A stretch of 64,000 nucleotides of DNA from Pseudomonas iranensis (GTDB lineage: Bacteria; Pseudomonadota; Gammaproteobacteria; Pseudomonadales; Pseudomonadaceae): positions 2,108,001 through 2,172,000 of the forward strand of contig NZ_CP077092.1 in assembly GCF_014268585.2 (NCBI RefSeq). The letters run 5' to 3'. The notes beneath the pieces are model-generated. The model was given only the letters and a program-made list of their open reading frames with translations. It was not told where the DNA came from and made no database searches. Below are positions 56,357 to 64,000 of this stretch, in pieces (position 1 is the stretch's first letter; the number at the start of each line of letters is the position of its first letter). A program made the translations under genes and the position numbers.

Positions 56357-58027
56357 TCAGCCATGAAACAACAAAACCAGCAGCACCACATTCCCCAGCA
56401 ATGCCAGAAGCGCCATGGTCCGCCAGACCTTCAACGGCTCCCGTTCCAACAACGGCCGGGGTCGCACACTCAAACTTTGCCGCTCGCCCTGTTCCAGCAC
56501 CAGCAACCACTCTTCAGCGGTTTCGAAGCGTTGCTGCGGATCGGCTGCAACGCCACGTTCCAGACTTTGCGCCAGCCAGTCCGGCAGGTCCGGGCGATAG
56601 CGACTGGCATTCACCGGTACGCCGAATCGGGGCCGCTGAAACGCTTCGATCTCGCCATAGGGGAAATGCCCGGTGAGCAGGTAATAAAAAGTGACGCCGA
56701 CTGAATACAAATCCTGCTGCGCACTCGGTGGTTCGCCGCGAAACGCTTCCGGGGCGATGAAACCAGGCGTTCCCGGCAGGGTCGACGGCGCGTCCTCCGA
56801 CAGTCCCGAGCAATAAGCCAAGCCGAAATCCAGCAGGCGCAGCTCGCCGTCGTCACCTAGCAGCAGGTTTTCCGGTTTGATGTCGCGGTGCAGAATCTGC
56901 CGTCGATGCAGCAGCCCGACCGCGCGCAACAGCCGCTCGGCGATGTCCTGCCACTGCGCCAAAGGCAACGGGCCGTTGTGTTGAAACACGTCGGCCAGCG
57001 TCGTCCCGGCGTATTCGCGCATCACGTAGTACAAATGCTGACGCTGAGTGCAGGCATGGATTTGCGGAAAATGCCGGCCGGCCACGCGCTTGAGGAACCA
57101 TTCTTCCGACAGCAGCGCCTGCCCGGCCTGCGGGTCGTCGGCGAGCCGCGCCGGCAAGGTCTTCAATAGCCAAGGCTGGCCCTGACTATCGAGCACGCGA
57201 TACAGCAATGATTGCTGGCTCTGGCCGATGATGCCTTGCACCTGCCAGCCTTCAAACGCTTGCCCGGGTTTCAGCGTTGGCGGCAGTGGCCATTGCTGCA
57301 ATTGCACCAGCGCATCGCCGATGCTCGCTTCGCCCAGCGCATCGACGCGCACCAGCAGGGCACTGGCGTTGTCCTGACTGCCGGCCAGATGCGCGGCGTT
57401 GACCAAGGTTTGCGCCGCGCTGGGCAGATCCGCTTGATCGCGCAGAATCGCCGCGATCGCGGTATCGCCCAGGGTCGACCAGACGCCGTCGCTGAGCAGC
57501 ACGAAGCTTTCGCCCTCACGCAGTTCGCCGTCGAGGAAATCCAGCACCAGATGCTGATCGAGCCCGAGCGCACGCTTGAGCACGTGTTGCATGCCCGGTT
57601 GCTCCCAGACGTGATCCTCGCTGATGCGCTGCAAGCGCTCGGCATCCCAGCGATAGACCCGGCAATCGCCGACGTGGGCGAGGGTGAAGCGTCGACCGCG
57701 CATCACCAGCGCGCTGACTGTGGTCAGCAGCGGTTGCCCGCCGCCGTTGGCCTGCAGCCAGCGATTTTGCGCGAGCAGCAGGCGATCCAGCGCCTGGGCC
57801 ACGCTCCAGGTTTCCGGCGTCGCGTAGTAGTCCATTGCCAGCGCCTGCAAGGTCGAACGCGCGGCGAGGCCGCCATCGGCGCACTGGCTGACGCCGTCGG
57901 CGATGGCGAATAGAAAGCCCTTGCTCAGCGCCAGTGCCGGCGCCGGTGTCACCGAACGCAGGGCGTCCTGATTCTCCGCGCGCGGGCCGGTGGCGCTGGC
58001 TTCGGCGAAGCTCAGTTGCAGAGCCAT
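56357..58027 (-). CDS. Fused PP2C phosphatase / serine-threonine kinase with C-terminal membrane anchor
   Basis: This 556-residue protein begins with a PP2C phosphatase domain (ENQDALR, AIADGVSQCADGG, LAHVGDCRVYRW, LLSDGVWSTLGD and GSQDNASALLV, about 1-230). A protein kinase domain follows (about 255-520), with catalytic loop HRDIKPENLLL and DFGLA, and then one hydrophobic C-terminal helix (VWRTMALLALLGNVVLLVLLF). It lies 8 bases after narK and is cotranscribed with it. Both domains look active. The substrate is unknown, and the context suggests phosphorylation in nitrate uptake or assimilation. Confidence 0.88.
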   Translation of the reverse strand: MALQLSFAEASATGPRAENQDALRSVTPAPALALSKGFLFAIADGVSQCADGGLAARSTLQALAMDYYATPETWSVAQALDRLLLAQNRWLQANGGGQPLLTTVSALVMRGRRFTLAHVGDCRVYRWDAERLQRISEDHVWEQPGMQHVLKRALGLDQHLVLDFLDGELREGESFVLLSDGVWSTLGDTAIAAILRDQADLPSAAQTLVNAAHLAGSQDNASALLVRVDALGEASIGDALVQLQQWPLPPTLKPGQAFEGWQVQGIIGQSQQSLLYRVLDSQGQPWLLKTLPARLADDPQAGQALLSEEWFLKRVAGRHFPQIHACTQRQHLYYVMREYAGTTLADVFQHNGPLPLAQWQDIAERLLRAVGLLHRRQILHRDIKPENLLLGDDGELRLLDFGLAYCSGLSEDAPSTLPGTPGFIAPEAFRGEPPSAQQDLYSVGVTFYYLLTGHFPYGEIEAFQRPRFGVPVNASRYRPDLPDWLAQSLERGVAADPQQRFETAEEWLLVLEQGERQSLSVRPRPLLEREPLKVWRTMALLALLGNVVLLVLLFHG

Positions 58028-58034
58028 TGAGGCC

Positions 58035-59246
58035 TCAGACCCGCGCCGCCGTCACCGCCGCCGAACCCCAGGTGGTTCTCCAGCGACGCTTGACGCCGTG
58101 CAGGCCAAACCACGCCAACACACCGAGGCTGGCGAACAACCACAGCGCCAGTTGATAACTGCCGGTGCTTTGCTTGATCGCGCCCATGCCGGCCGCGAGG
58201 GCGAAGCCGCCGATACCGCCGGCCATGCCGATCAGCCCGGTCATCACGCCGATCTCCAGACGAAAACGCTGCGGCACCAATTGGAAAACCGCGCCGTTGC
58301 CGGCGCCCAAGCCGAGCATGGTGCAGACGAACAGCGCCAGCGCCGCGTAGGAACTTGGCAGATTGAAGCCGACGGCGGCGATGCAGATGGCAGCGACGGT
58401 GTACATCGCCAGCAAGGTGCGGATGCCGCCGAAGCGATCGGCCAGCGCGCCACCCAACGGCCGCATCAGGCTGCCGCCGAACACGCAGGCAGCGGTGTAG
58501 TAGCCGGCGGTTACCGGGCTCAGACCGTATTGATCGTTGAAGTAACCGGGCAGGGCGCTGGCCAGGCCGATGAAGCCGCCGAAGGTGACGCTGTAGAAAA
58601 ACATGAACCACCAGCTGTCGCGATCACCGAGGGCCTTGAAGTAGTCGGCCATGGCTTTCGGTTTCGGCCGCTGCGGGGCGTTTTTTGCCAACAGGGCGAA
58701 CAGCACCAAGGTCAAAACCAGCGGGATCAGGGCGAAACCGAAAACATTGCTCCAGCCGAACGCGGCGGCAATCACTGGCGCCAGCAGCGCGGCGAACACG
58801 GTGCCGGAGTTGCCCGCACCGGCGATGCCCATGGCTTTGCCTTGGTGCTCTGGCGGGTACCACTGCGAGGTCAGCGGCAGCGCCACGGCAAACGACGCGC
58901 CGGCCATGCCGAGGAACAGGCCGAGGATCAGCGCCTGTTCATAACTGTGGATGCCGAGTTTCCACGCACCGAACAGCGCGCAGATGACGATGACCTGGCC
59001 GATCAGCCCGGCGGTCTTGGGCGACAAGCGATCAGCGAGCATGCCCATGGCGAAGCGCAACACCGCGCCGGCGAGAATCGGCGTGGCGACCACGAGACCG
59101 CGCTGCTGGGTGGTCAGGTGCAGGTCGGCGGCAATCTGCACCGCCAGCGGGCCGAGCAGGTACCAGACCATGAAGCTCAGGTCGAAATACAGGAAGGCCG
59201 CGAACAGGGTCGGGGTATGGCCGGATTTCCAGAAGCTTGAATTCAT
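58035..59246 (-). CDS. Nitrate/nitrite MFS transporter (NarK/NasA type)
   Basis: This 403-residue protein has about twelve helices and carries the nitrate signature in both halves: GMAGASFAVALPLTSQWYPPEHQGKAMGIAGAGNSG and GLGAGNGAVFQLVPQRF. An arginine (VLRFAMG) is conserved in helix 2. The family imports nitrate with protons or exchanges nitrite. The start is ATG 59246 after GAGGT. The GTG at 59288 is upstream in the leader. It heads a unit with the phosphatase-kinase, behind a sigma-54-like promoter and ANTAR-type leader. Confidence 0.9.
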   Translation of the reverse strand: MNSSFWKSGHTPTLFAAFLYFDLSFMVWYLLGPLAVQIAADLHLTTQQRGLVVATPILAGAVLRFAMGMLADRLSPKTAGLIGQVIVICALFGAWKLGIHSYEQALILGLFLGMAGASFAVALPLTSQWYPPEHQGKAMGIAGAGNSGTVFAALLAPVIAAAFGWSNVFGFALIPLVLTLVLFALLAKNAPQRPKPKAMADYFKALGDRDSWWFMFFYSVTFGGFIGLASALPGYFNDQYGLSPVTAGYYTAACVFGGSLMRPLGGALADRFGGIRTLLAMYTVAAICIAAVGFNLPSSYAALALFVCTMLGLGAGNGAVFQLVPQRFRLEIGVMTGLIGMAGGIGGFALAAGMGAIKQSTGSYQLALWLFASLGVLAWFGLHGVKRRWRTTWGSAAVTAARV

Positions 59247-59345
59247 CGCGCACCTCGGCTGAAAAGATTCTCGAAAGGAGTCATGCACAGCAGGTGGAGC
59301 GCCTCACGGCCGCACCACCGGCCCCGCTCTGTGGGGCCAAAACGC

Positions 59346-59393
59346 AAAAACGCCGCTACCTGATTCGCCGAGGGGCGAACGGGGTGAGCGACG
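59346..59393 (-). terminator. Leader attenuator terminator of the narK-type gene
   Basis: On the minus strand, CGTCGCT-ACC pairs with GGT-AGCGGCG around an inner TTCGCC / GGCGAA stem, with one G-U pair, ending in five U (59346-59350). It lies about 100 bases before the transporter start. Its 5' arm overlaps the second ANTAR hairpin. Confidence 0.8.
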
Positions 59394-59429
59394 TCTTTGT
59401 CGTAGGTGGGGCAACCGCCGTTGGTTACC
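59389..59429 (-). promoter_or_regulatory. ANTAR-type (NasT) antiterminator leader of narK
   Basis: Two hairpins have A1/G4 hexaloops on the minus strand: GGTAACC-AACGGC-GGTTGCC (59410-59429, 7-bp stem with one G-U) and CGAC-AAAGAC-GTCG (59389-59402). The second competes with the terminator for bases 59389-59393. Confidence 0.75.
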
Positions 59430-59443
59430 TGTGCGGTTCACTT

Positions 59444-59459
59444 TGCGAGATTTGTGCCA
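59444..59459 (-). promoter_or_regulatory. Sigma-54-type promoter of narK-kinase
   Basis: TGGCACAAATCTCGCA on the minus strand has GG-N10-GC. The start point would fall near 59432, directly before the first hexaloop hairpin. Confidence 0.7.
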
Positions 59460-59477
59460 ACAGCTGAAAAGCAAAAG

Positions 59478-59656
59478 CCCCTCACCCTAGCCCTCTCCCA
59501 GAGGGAGAGGGAACCGAGCGGGGGATGGCCGAGTCACTTGCCGATCTGAACGATTTCGAGTGAATCCATAATCGACTCGGTCGTTCAGGTCGGCGGACAG
59601 CGCAAGACAACGCGGTCGGTCCCCTCTCCCTCCGGGAGAGGGCTAGGGTGAGGGGG
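59478..59656. repeat. MITE-like element with CCCTCACC ends, copy C
   Basis: Terminal inverted repeats (59478-59510, 59622-59656) enclose a palindromic interior: CGATCTGAACGA (near 59540) pairs with TCGTTCAGGTCG (near 59580), and the centre holds TGAATCCATAATCGA. It lies between nasT and narK. Confidence 0.85.
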
Positions 59657-59678
59657 CTCTTGATTTGCAGCGAAGATT

Positions 59679-60254
59679 TCAGCCCAGCAACTCGCTCATG
59701 GCAATGATCTGCTCCGCCACCTGGATCAGCTTCTGCTGGCGGCTCATGGCCTGGCGGCGCATCAGCGTATAGGCCTCTTCCTCGTTGCAATCCTTCATCT
59801 TCATCAATAAACCCTTGGCCAGTTCAATGCGCTTGCGCTCGGCCAGTTGCTGGTCACGGGCCTGCAGTTGCGCGCGCAAAGCCTGGTCACTCTCGAAGCG
59901 CGCCATCGCCACGTCGAGAATCGGCTGTAACCGTTGTGCGTGAATGCCCTCGACGATGTAGGCACTGACCCCGGACTTGATCGCCTGACGCATCACCCCC
60001 GGGTCATGTTCGTCGGTAAACATCACGATCGGCCGGGGCTGGTCGCGGCTGACCAGCACCACTTGCTCCATGACATCGCGGCTCGGTGACTCGGTATCGA
60101 TCAGGATCACGTCCGGGCGCACCGTTTCGACGCGCGCCGGCAGGTCGATGGTCAGGCCGGACTCGTCGATTACCTCGAAGCCGGCCTCGGTCAGCGCCGC
60201 TTTCAGGCGTCCGACTTTTTTTGCGGTGTCGTTGATCAGCAGAATGCGCAACAT
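59679..60254 (-). CDS. nasT: Nitrate-responsive antiterminator NasT (ANTAR protein)
   Basis: This 191-residue protein has a receiver-like N-terminal domain (LRILLINDTAKKVGRL, VILIDTE and FTDEHDPG) without the full phospho-acceptor set, a coiled-coil linker and a C-terminal ANTAR domain (ERKRIELAKGLLMKMKDCNEEEAYTLMRRQAMSRQQKLIQVAEQIIAM). It binds paired hexaloop hairpins and prevents termination when nitrate frees it from NasS. It follows nasS after 15 bases. Likely targets are the nirB and narK leaders in this window. Confidence 0.94.
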   Translation of the reverse strand: MLRILLINDTAKKVGRLKAALTEAGFEVIDESGLTIDLPARVETVRPDVILIDTESPSRDVMEQVVLVSRDQPRPIVMFTDEHDPGVMRQAIKSGVSAYIVEGIHAQRLQPILDVAMARFESDQALRAQLQARDQQLAERKRIELAKGLLMKMKDCNEEEAYTLMRRQAMSRQQKLIQVAEQIIAMSELLG

Positions 60255-60269
60255 GTTCGCGGTCTCCTG

Positions 60270-61481
60270 TCAGCGGCGGGCGAGAAGGGGTGCATCGTCG
60301 TTCAACGCGTGCAGCTTGAAACTGCGCGCATAGCCCGCCGGATCGCTGCCGTCCCAGACCTTGCCATCGAGCAACTGGCTGCTGCGCAGGTCTGCGCAGG
60401 AAGACGCGACGCCAACAGCGCTCGCTGCCTCGCGATACAGATCCAGGCGCTGAACCTGGCGGGCGACGGCCAGATAATCCGGATCCTCGCGCAACAGACC
60501 CCAGCGACGGAACTGGGTCATGAACCACATGCCGTCGGAAAGGTAGGGCAGATTGACCTCGCCATCGCCATGAAAACGCAGCGCATGCGGATCCTGCCAG
60601 CGATTACCGAGGCCATCGGCGTAGTCACCCATAAAACGCGGCTCGATGCACGCGGCGGGGGTGTCGAGGTATTCGGCGGCGCTGAGCAATTGCGCAGTGC
60701 TGCGGCGGTTTTCCGGGCTTTCTTCGATGAAGCGGCTGGCCTCAAGAATGGCCATGACCAGCGCCCGCGCGGTGTTGGGATATTGCTCAACGAATTCGCG
60801 GGTGCAGCCGAGGACTTTTTCCGGGTGGTCGGGCCAGATGCTCTGGCTGGTCGCCAGGGTGAAGCCGAGATCCTGCTGCACGGCGCTCGCCGCCCACGGT
60901 TCGCCGACGCAAAAGCCGTCGATGCGCCCGGCTTGCAGGTGCGCAACCATTTGCGGCGGCGGCACCACCACACTGTCGACGTCCTGCAACGGATGAATGC
61001 CCTGGCTCGCCAGCCAGTAATAAAGCCACATCGCGTGGGTGCCGGTGGGAAAGGTCTGGGCGAAGGTCAGTTTTGCGCGGCTTTGGTGCACATACCGATC
61101 GAGCGCTTCAGGACTGTTCACGCCAGCCTGTTGCAAGCCATGGGACAGATTCAGGCTCTGGCCATTCTGGTTCAGGCCCATCAGCACCGCCATGTCGGTC
61201 GGCGCGACGCCGCCGATGCCCAGGTGCACCGCATAAATCAGCCCGTACAGGCTGTGCGCGGCATCCAGTTCGCCGCTGACCAGTTTGTCGCGCAAGTTGG
61301 CCCATGACGCCTGCCGCTTGAGGTTCAGGGTCAGGCCGTAGGGCTGGGCGAAGCCCTGGGTGGCGGCGACCACCACCGAGGCGCAGTCGCTCAGCGCCAT
61401 GAAGCCTAGATCGATCGCGCTCTTTTCCGGCGCATCGCTGCCATTGACCCAGGCCAGAGGCCCCAAGGACGTTTCGTTCAT
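60270..61481 (-). CDS. nasS: Nitrate sensor NasS
   Basis: This 403-residue cytoplasmic NrtA-like substrate-binding protein lacks a signal peptide, in contrast to transporter lipoproteins. It has the DLGFMALSDCASVVVAATQGF start, AHSLYGLIYAVHLGIGG and IDGFCVGEPWAASAV motifs typical of nitrate-binding relatives. Without nitrate it sequesters NasT; nitrate releases NasT to act on leader RNAs. It is first in the nasS-nasT unit and preceded by a sigma-54-type promoter and a leader terminator. Confidence 0.93.
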   Translation of the reverse strand: MNETSLGPLAWVNGSDAPEKSAIDLGFMALSDCASVVVAATQGFAQPYGLTLNLKRQASWANLRDKLVSGELDAAHSLYGLIYAVHLGIGGVAPTDMAVLMGLNQNGQSLNLSHGLQQAGVNSPEALDRYVHQSRAKLTFAQTFPTGTHAMWLYYWLASQGIHPLQDVDSVVVPPPQMVAHLQAGRIDGFCVGEPWAASAVQQDLGFTLATSQSIWPDHPEKVLGCTREFVEQYPNTARALVMAILEASRFIEESPENRRSTAQLLSAAEYLDTPAACIEPRFMGDYADGLGNRWQDPHALRFHGDGEVNLPYLSDGMWFMTQFRRWGLLREDPDYLAVARQVQRLDLYREAASAVGVASSCADLRSSQLLDGKVWDGSDPAGYARSFKLHALNDDAPLLARR

Positions 61482-61491
61482 ACGCTACCTC

Positions 61492-61540
61492 AAAAAAAAC
61501 GTCGTCCCGGATTCTGCGCAGGCAAAACCCGGGGACGACG
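61492..61540 (-). terminator. Leader terminator directly before nasS
   Basis: On the minus strand, a stem of about 11 bp (CGTCGTCCC-CGG / CCGGGACGACG, one bulge) ends in eight U only 10 bases before the nasS start. There is no upstream gene for it to end, so it looks like an attenuator. Confidence 0.75.
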
Positions 61541-61579
61541 CCATTGTCCTGGTCTGCGCGCCGTCATTGGTCGGCAGAC
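61535..61579 (-). promoter_or_regulatory. Possible weak ANTAR-like hairpins of the nasS leader
   Basis: On the minus strand GTCTGC / GCAGAC with inner GCCG / CGGC (61551-61579) has an eight-base loop. GAC-AATGGC-GTC at 61535-61550 gives an A1/G4 hexaloop on only three continuous pairs and overlaps the terminator. The match to the ANTAR motif is incomplete. Confidence 0.4.
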
Positions 61580-61594
61580 TGATGAGCGGGGTGG

Positions 61595-61610
61595 TGCAAG
61601 GCATATGCCA
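61595..61610 (-). promoter_or_regulatory. Sigma-54-type promoter of nasST
   Basis: TGGCATATGCCTTGCA on the minus strand has GG-N10-GC and a full TTGCA -12 element. The start point would fall near 61584. Confidence 0.7.
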
Positions 61611-61699
61611 GTCGCCTGATTCGCGCAGGCGCCTCGCGCCGGGGGACGATGCCCGGCTATAATCGCCGCCTCTTTTCGCCGCCCGAGTCATTGCCGCCC

Positions 61700-62719
61700 A
61701 TGTACACCCTGGCCCGTCAGCTGTTGTTCAAACTTTCCCCGGAAACCTCCCACGATCTGTCGCTGGATCTGATCGGCGCGGGTGGACGTTTGGGCCTCAA
61801 CGGCTTGCTGTGCAAGGCGCCGGCGAAAATGCCGGTGACCGTCATGGGGCTGGAGTTCCCGAACCCGGTGGGGCTGGCGGCAGGCCTGGACAAGAACGGC
61901 GCGGCTATCGATGGCTTTGCGCAACTGGGTTTCGGTTTTGTCGAAATCGGCACCGTGACCCCGCGTCCGCAGCCGGGTAACCCGAAACCACGGATCTTCC
62001 GCCTGCCGGAAGCCGAGGCGATCATCAACCGCATGGGCTTCAACAACCTCGGTGTGGATAACCTGCTGGCGCGGGTCGCTGCGGCAAAATACCAGGGCGT
62101 GCTGGGCATCAACATCGGCAAGAACTTCGACACTCCCGTCGAGCGTGCGGTCGACGATTACCTGATCTGCCTGGACAAGGTCTACGCCCACGCCAGCTAC
62201 GTCACCGTCAACGTCAGCTCGCCAAACACCCCGGGCCTGCGCAGCCTGCAGTTCGGTGACTCGCTCAAGCAATTGCTCGCTGATCTGGCCACCCGTCGCG
62301 CCGAACTGGCCCTGCGTCACGGCAAGCATGTGCCGCTGGCGATCAAGATCGCGCCGGACATGACCGACGAAGAGACTGCGCAGGTTGCCCAGGCATTGAT
62401 CGAAACCGGCATGGACGCGGTCATCGCCACCAATACGACTTTGAGCCGTGTCGGCGTCGAAGGCATGGAGCACGGCGACGAGGCGGGCGGTCTGTCCGGC
62501 GCGCCGGTGCGTGAGAAGAGCACCCATACCGTGAAAGTGCTGGCGGGCGAATTGGCCGGGCGTTTGCCGATCATTGCTGCGGGCGGGATTACCGAAGGCA
62601 AGCACGCGGCGGAGAAGATCACTGCCGGTGCAAGCCTGGTGCAGATCTATTCGGGCTTCATCTACAAAGGCCCGGCGCTGATTCGTGAATCGGTAGACGC
62701 CATCGCCGCGTTGCGCTGA
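61700..62719 (+). CDS. pyrD: Class 2 dihydroorotate dehydrogenase (quinone)
   Basis: This 339-residue membrane-associated enzyme has an N-terminal helical extension ([25 protein letters not shown]), the FMN-binding [31 protein letters not shown] segment, the catalytic serine in [10 protein letters not shown] and phosphate-binding GGITEGKHA. It oxidises dihydroorotate with quinone in pyrimidine synthesis. The start is ATG 61700 (MYTLARQ). A reading from 61649 lies in the divergent nasS promoter region. Confidence 0.96.
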   Translation: MYTLARQLLFKLSPETSHDLSLDLIGAGGRLGLNGLLCKAPAKMPVTVMGLEFPNPVGLAAGLDKNGAAIDGFAQLGFGFVEIGTVTPRPQPGNPKPRIFRLPEAEAIINRMGFNNLGVDNLLARVAAAKYQGVLGINIGKNFDTPVERAVDDYLICLDKVYAHASYVTVNVSSPNTPGLRSLQFGDSLKQLLADLATRRAELALRHGKHVPLAIKIAPDMTDEETAQVAQALIETGMDAVIATNTTLSRVGVEGMEHGDEAGGLSGAPVREKSTHTVKVLAGELAGRLPIIAAGGITEGKHAAEKITAGASLVQIYSGFIYKGPALIRESVDAIAALR

Positions 62720-62742
62720 GGATTGCCGAGGCGTTGGGGGGC

Positions 62743-62878
62743 CTTTGTGGCGAGGGGATTTATCCCCGCTGGGCTGCCCAGCAGCCCCAAACCTTGCACA
62801 TTGATATGCCGGGTAAATTGAAGTTCGGACTTCGCGACTTCTGCGCAGCCGAGCGGGGATAAATCCCCTCGCCACGTG
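62743..62878. repeat. GGGGATTTATCCCC-type inverted repeat
   Basis: TGGCGAGGGGATTTATCCCC (from 62748) and its reverse complement (to about 62875) face each other about 85 bases apart. It is a REPIN-like unit of a family unrelated to GTGGGAGCGAGC. Confidence 0.9.
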
Positions 62879-62906
62879 GAACCGGTTAACCCTTTTTGCA
62901 GGCATT

Positions 62907-62930
62907 AAAAAGGGCTCCTCGAAGGAGCCC
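62907..62930 (-). terminator. Terminator of rmf
   Basis: GGGCTCC / GGAGCCC with a 5-base loop, followed on the minus strand by five U, lies about 85 bases downstream of rmf. Confidence 0.88.
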
Positions 62931-63016
62931 CTGGGCCGTAGCCCGCCGTCCGGGAAGGACGTGCGTGGTTAATTCATTGCAAATTCAGATTGTCGTGTCG
63001 GAATAAATGCCCTGTG

Positions 63017-63232
63017 TCAGCCGACGGCGTGAAGTTCGTTGAGTCTGTGGATTCCCGCAGTGCCGGTCATACCGTCCCAGTTGTCGCCGCGTCCTTCTCG
63101 CCAGCCGTTGATCCAGGCTTGACGTACCGACGGTAGAGTAAATGGGCAAAGCTCACGGGATTTGCCACCAACGCCATATTGATATCCGCGCAAAAATGCT
63201 CTTTCCAACGGATCACGCTTAAGTCTTCTCAT
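63017..63232 (-). CDS. rmf: Ribosome modulation factor Rmf
   Basis: This 71-residue, strongly basic protein (MRRLKRDPLERAFLRGYQYGVGGKSRELCPF then RQAWINGWREGRGDNWDGM) has the full Rmf consensus. It promotes formation of inactive 100S ribosome dimers in stationary phase. A perfect 16-bp palindrome lies at 63271-63286 in its upstream region. It is divergent from rlmL. Confidence 0.95.
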   Translation of the reverse strand: MRRLKRDPLERAFLRGYQYGVGGKSRELCPFTLPSVRQAWINGWREGRGDNWDGMTGTAGIHRLNELHAVG

Positions 63233-63762
63233 AGGGTGTTTCCCTCACTTGTTGACTGTAGTGTCGCGTTGACCTCAATTGAGGTCTGGCAGAAAAAACC
63301 TGCCATCGTGCGGCTCGCTGCCGGCGTGGCGAGCCAAGGTGTTGACGCCGTTGCGACGTCAACCTGTGCTCAGTTCTAACCAATGAGTCACATAGAGGGA
63401 ATGATCGTTTTGTCATAAGCACGTAACGTAAAGGATGCTATGGCGATAAGTAACCGCGTATTTATTCAACGTTCAATGCGCAAACCCCGGTATGATCGGC
63501 GCCCCGCTGACTCAGGGGGTTAATCCTTTAGTGAGAATGACCCACGTTTGCGCTTGGGTAATATTCGACGAAGGGTCGCTTTCAGTCTTTTTGTTGCACC
63601 AACTTTTTTATCTGTCCCGGCATCTAAGCTCTTTTAACCCGAGCAGCGGGGATGGAACAGCACACCTTCGTGCCACGCGGGCGCTCTTTCAGAAAAGCGC
63701 CTGATTGAAAACCGGGTCGGCAATGCGTTGCCGGCCCACTAGCCAAAGGCTCTGGAATTACC
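63233..63762. other. Divergent rmf / rlmL intergenic region with structured rlmL leader
   Basis: No convincing ORF is present. GACCTCAATTGAGGTC at 63271-63286 is a perfect 16-bp palindrome near the rmf start. Near rlmL are two hairpins: GGCGCT / AGCGCC (63680-63701) and a ten-bp stem with a TGCG loop (63714-63737). They end about 25 bases from the rlmL start and have no T-tract. Confidence 0.5.
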
Positions 63763-64000
63763 ATGTCCGATCGTTTCGAACTCTTCCTCACTTGCCCCAA
63801 AGGCCTTGAAGGCCTGCTCATCGAGGAAGCCGTCGGGCTTGGCCTTGAAGAAGCGCGCGAGCACACCTCCGCCGTGCGTGGCATGGCGACCATGGAAACC
63901 GCCTATCGCCTGTGCCTCTGGTCGCGTCTGGCCAACCGTGTGTTGCTGGTGCTCAAGCGTTTCCCGATGAAGGACGCCGAAGACCTCTACCACGGCGTGC
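63763..64000 (+). CDS. rlmL: 23S rRNA guanine-N2 methyltransferase RlmL/RlmKL (partial, runs off right edge)
   Basis: The first 79 codons are visible. MSDRFELFLTCPKGLEGLL and EEAREHTSAVRGMATMETAYRLCLWSRLANRVLLVLKRF belong to the N-terminal THUMP-containing region of RlmL. The catalytic domain lies outside the window. It methylates G2445 of 23S rRNA, and a fused RlmK half adds G2069 methylation in many gammaproteobacteria. The start is ATG 63763. The leader carries two hairpins. Confidence 0.9.
   Translation, partial: MSDRFELFLTCPKGLEGLLIEEAVGLGLEEAREHTSAVRGMATMETAYRLCLWSRLANRVLLVLKRFPMKDAEDLYHGV

Overview
The window is high-GC DNA from a Pseudomonas of the P. fluorescens group. The oprF-sigX-cmpX-crfX-cmaX block, the ppsA/ppsR pair, the rmf-rlmL boundary and many GTGGGAGCGAGC-type REP elements all point there. 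Gene order from rraA through oprF, cobA, nasA, nirDB, the phosphatase-kinase and nasTS follows the order I recall for P. aeruginosa. Almost everything is conserved chromosome. There is no prophage, integrase, IS element, CRISPR array or rRNA operon.

Layout. 1-7.9 kb: end of a molybdopterin-fold periplasmic protein, a 31-residue membrane peptide, a thiolase plus FadB-like fatty acid oxidation pair, an amidotransferase, CorA, PlsC and a crotonase. 8.2-13.8 kb: tRNA-Ser(GGA), a HicAB toxin-antitoxin pair, LexA-controlled umuDC, YbjQ, small hypotheticals and two tandem glycine-zipper proteins. 13.8-19.1 kb: the main accessory island, a 1598-residue Rhs protein with an AT-rich ParB-like toxin tip and an overlapping immunity gene. 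19.2-31.3 kb: HAD phosphatase, BdcA-like SDR/LysR pair, hydantoin/allantoin racemase and permease, CysH, ThrH, PabB, and a three-gene ATP-grasp / inactive transglutaminase / retropepsin-like cluster. 31.7-40.4 kb: the 2-methylcitrate operon (gntR-prpB-prpC-acnD-prpF-prpD). 40.5-49.6 kb: PEP synthase with its regulator, a hydrolase, RraA, and the cell-envelope stress block ending in oprF. 49.7-61.5 kb: assimilatory nitrate reduction (cobA, nasA, nirD, nirB), a PP2C-kinase fusion, a NarK-type transporter and the NasS/NasT sensor. 61.7-64 kb: pyrD, rmf and the start of rlmL.

The most coherent system is the nitrate region. Each of its three leftward units (nirB-nirD-nasA-cobA, narK-kinase, nasS-nasT) begins with a sigma-54-type promoter (GG-N10-GC). 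Each then has a leader with an intrinsic terminator. Two of the leaders carry clear hairpins with six-base loops having A at position 1 and G at position 4, the hallmark of ANTAR targets, and the last of these overlaps the terminator stem. NasT, encoded in the same cluster, is an ANTAR protein. The layout predicts nitrogen-limitation control through sigma-54 combined with nitrate-relieved termination through NasS/NasT, possibly including feedback on nasST itself.

The second point of interest is the Rhs locus, a polymorphic toxin whose last ~145 residues and immunity partner differ sharply in base composition from the body. Several mobile palindromic repeat families (REPINs, a GTTCCCACGCTC family, a GGGGATTTATCCCC family and a ~180-220 bp CCCTCACC-ended MITE-like element) fill the intergenic gaps, including gaps inside the prp operon.
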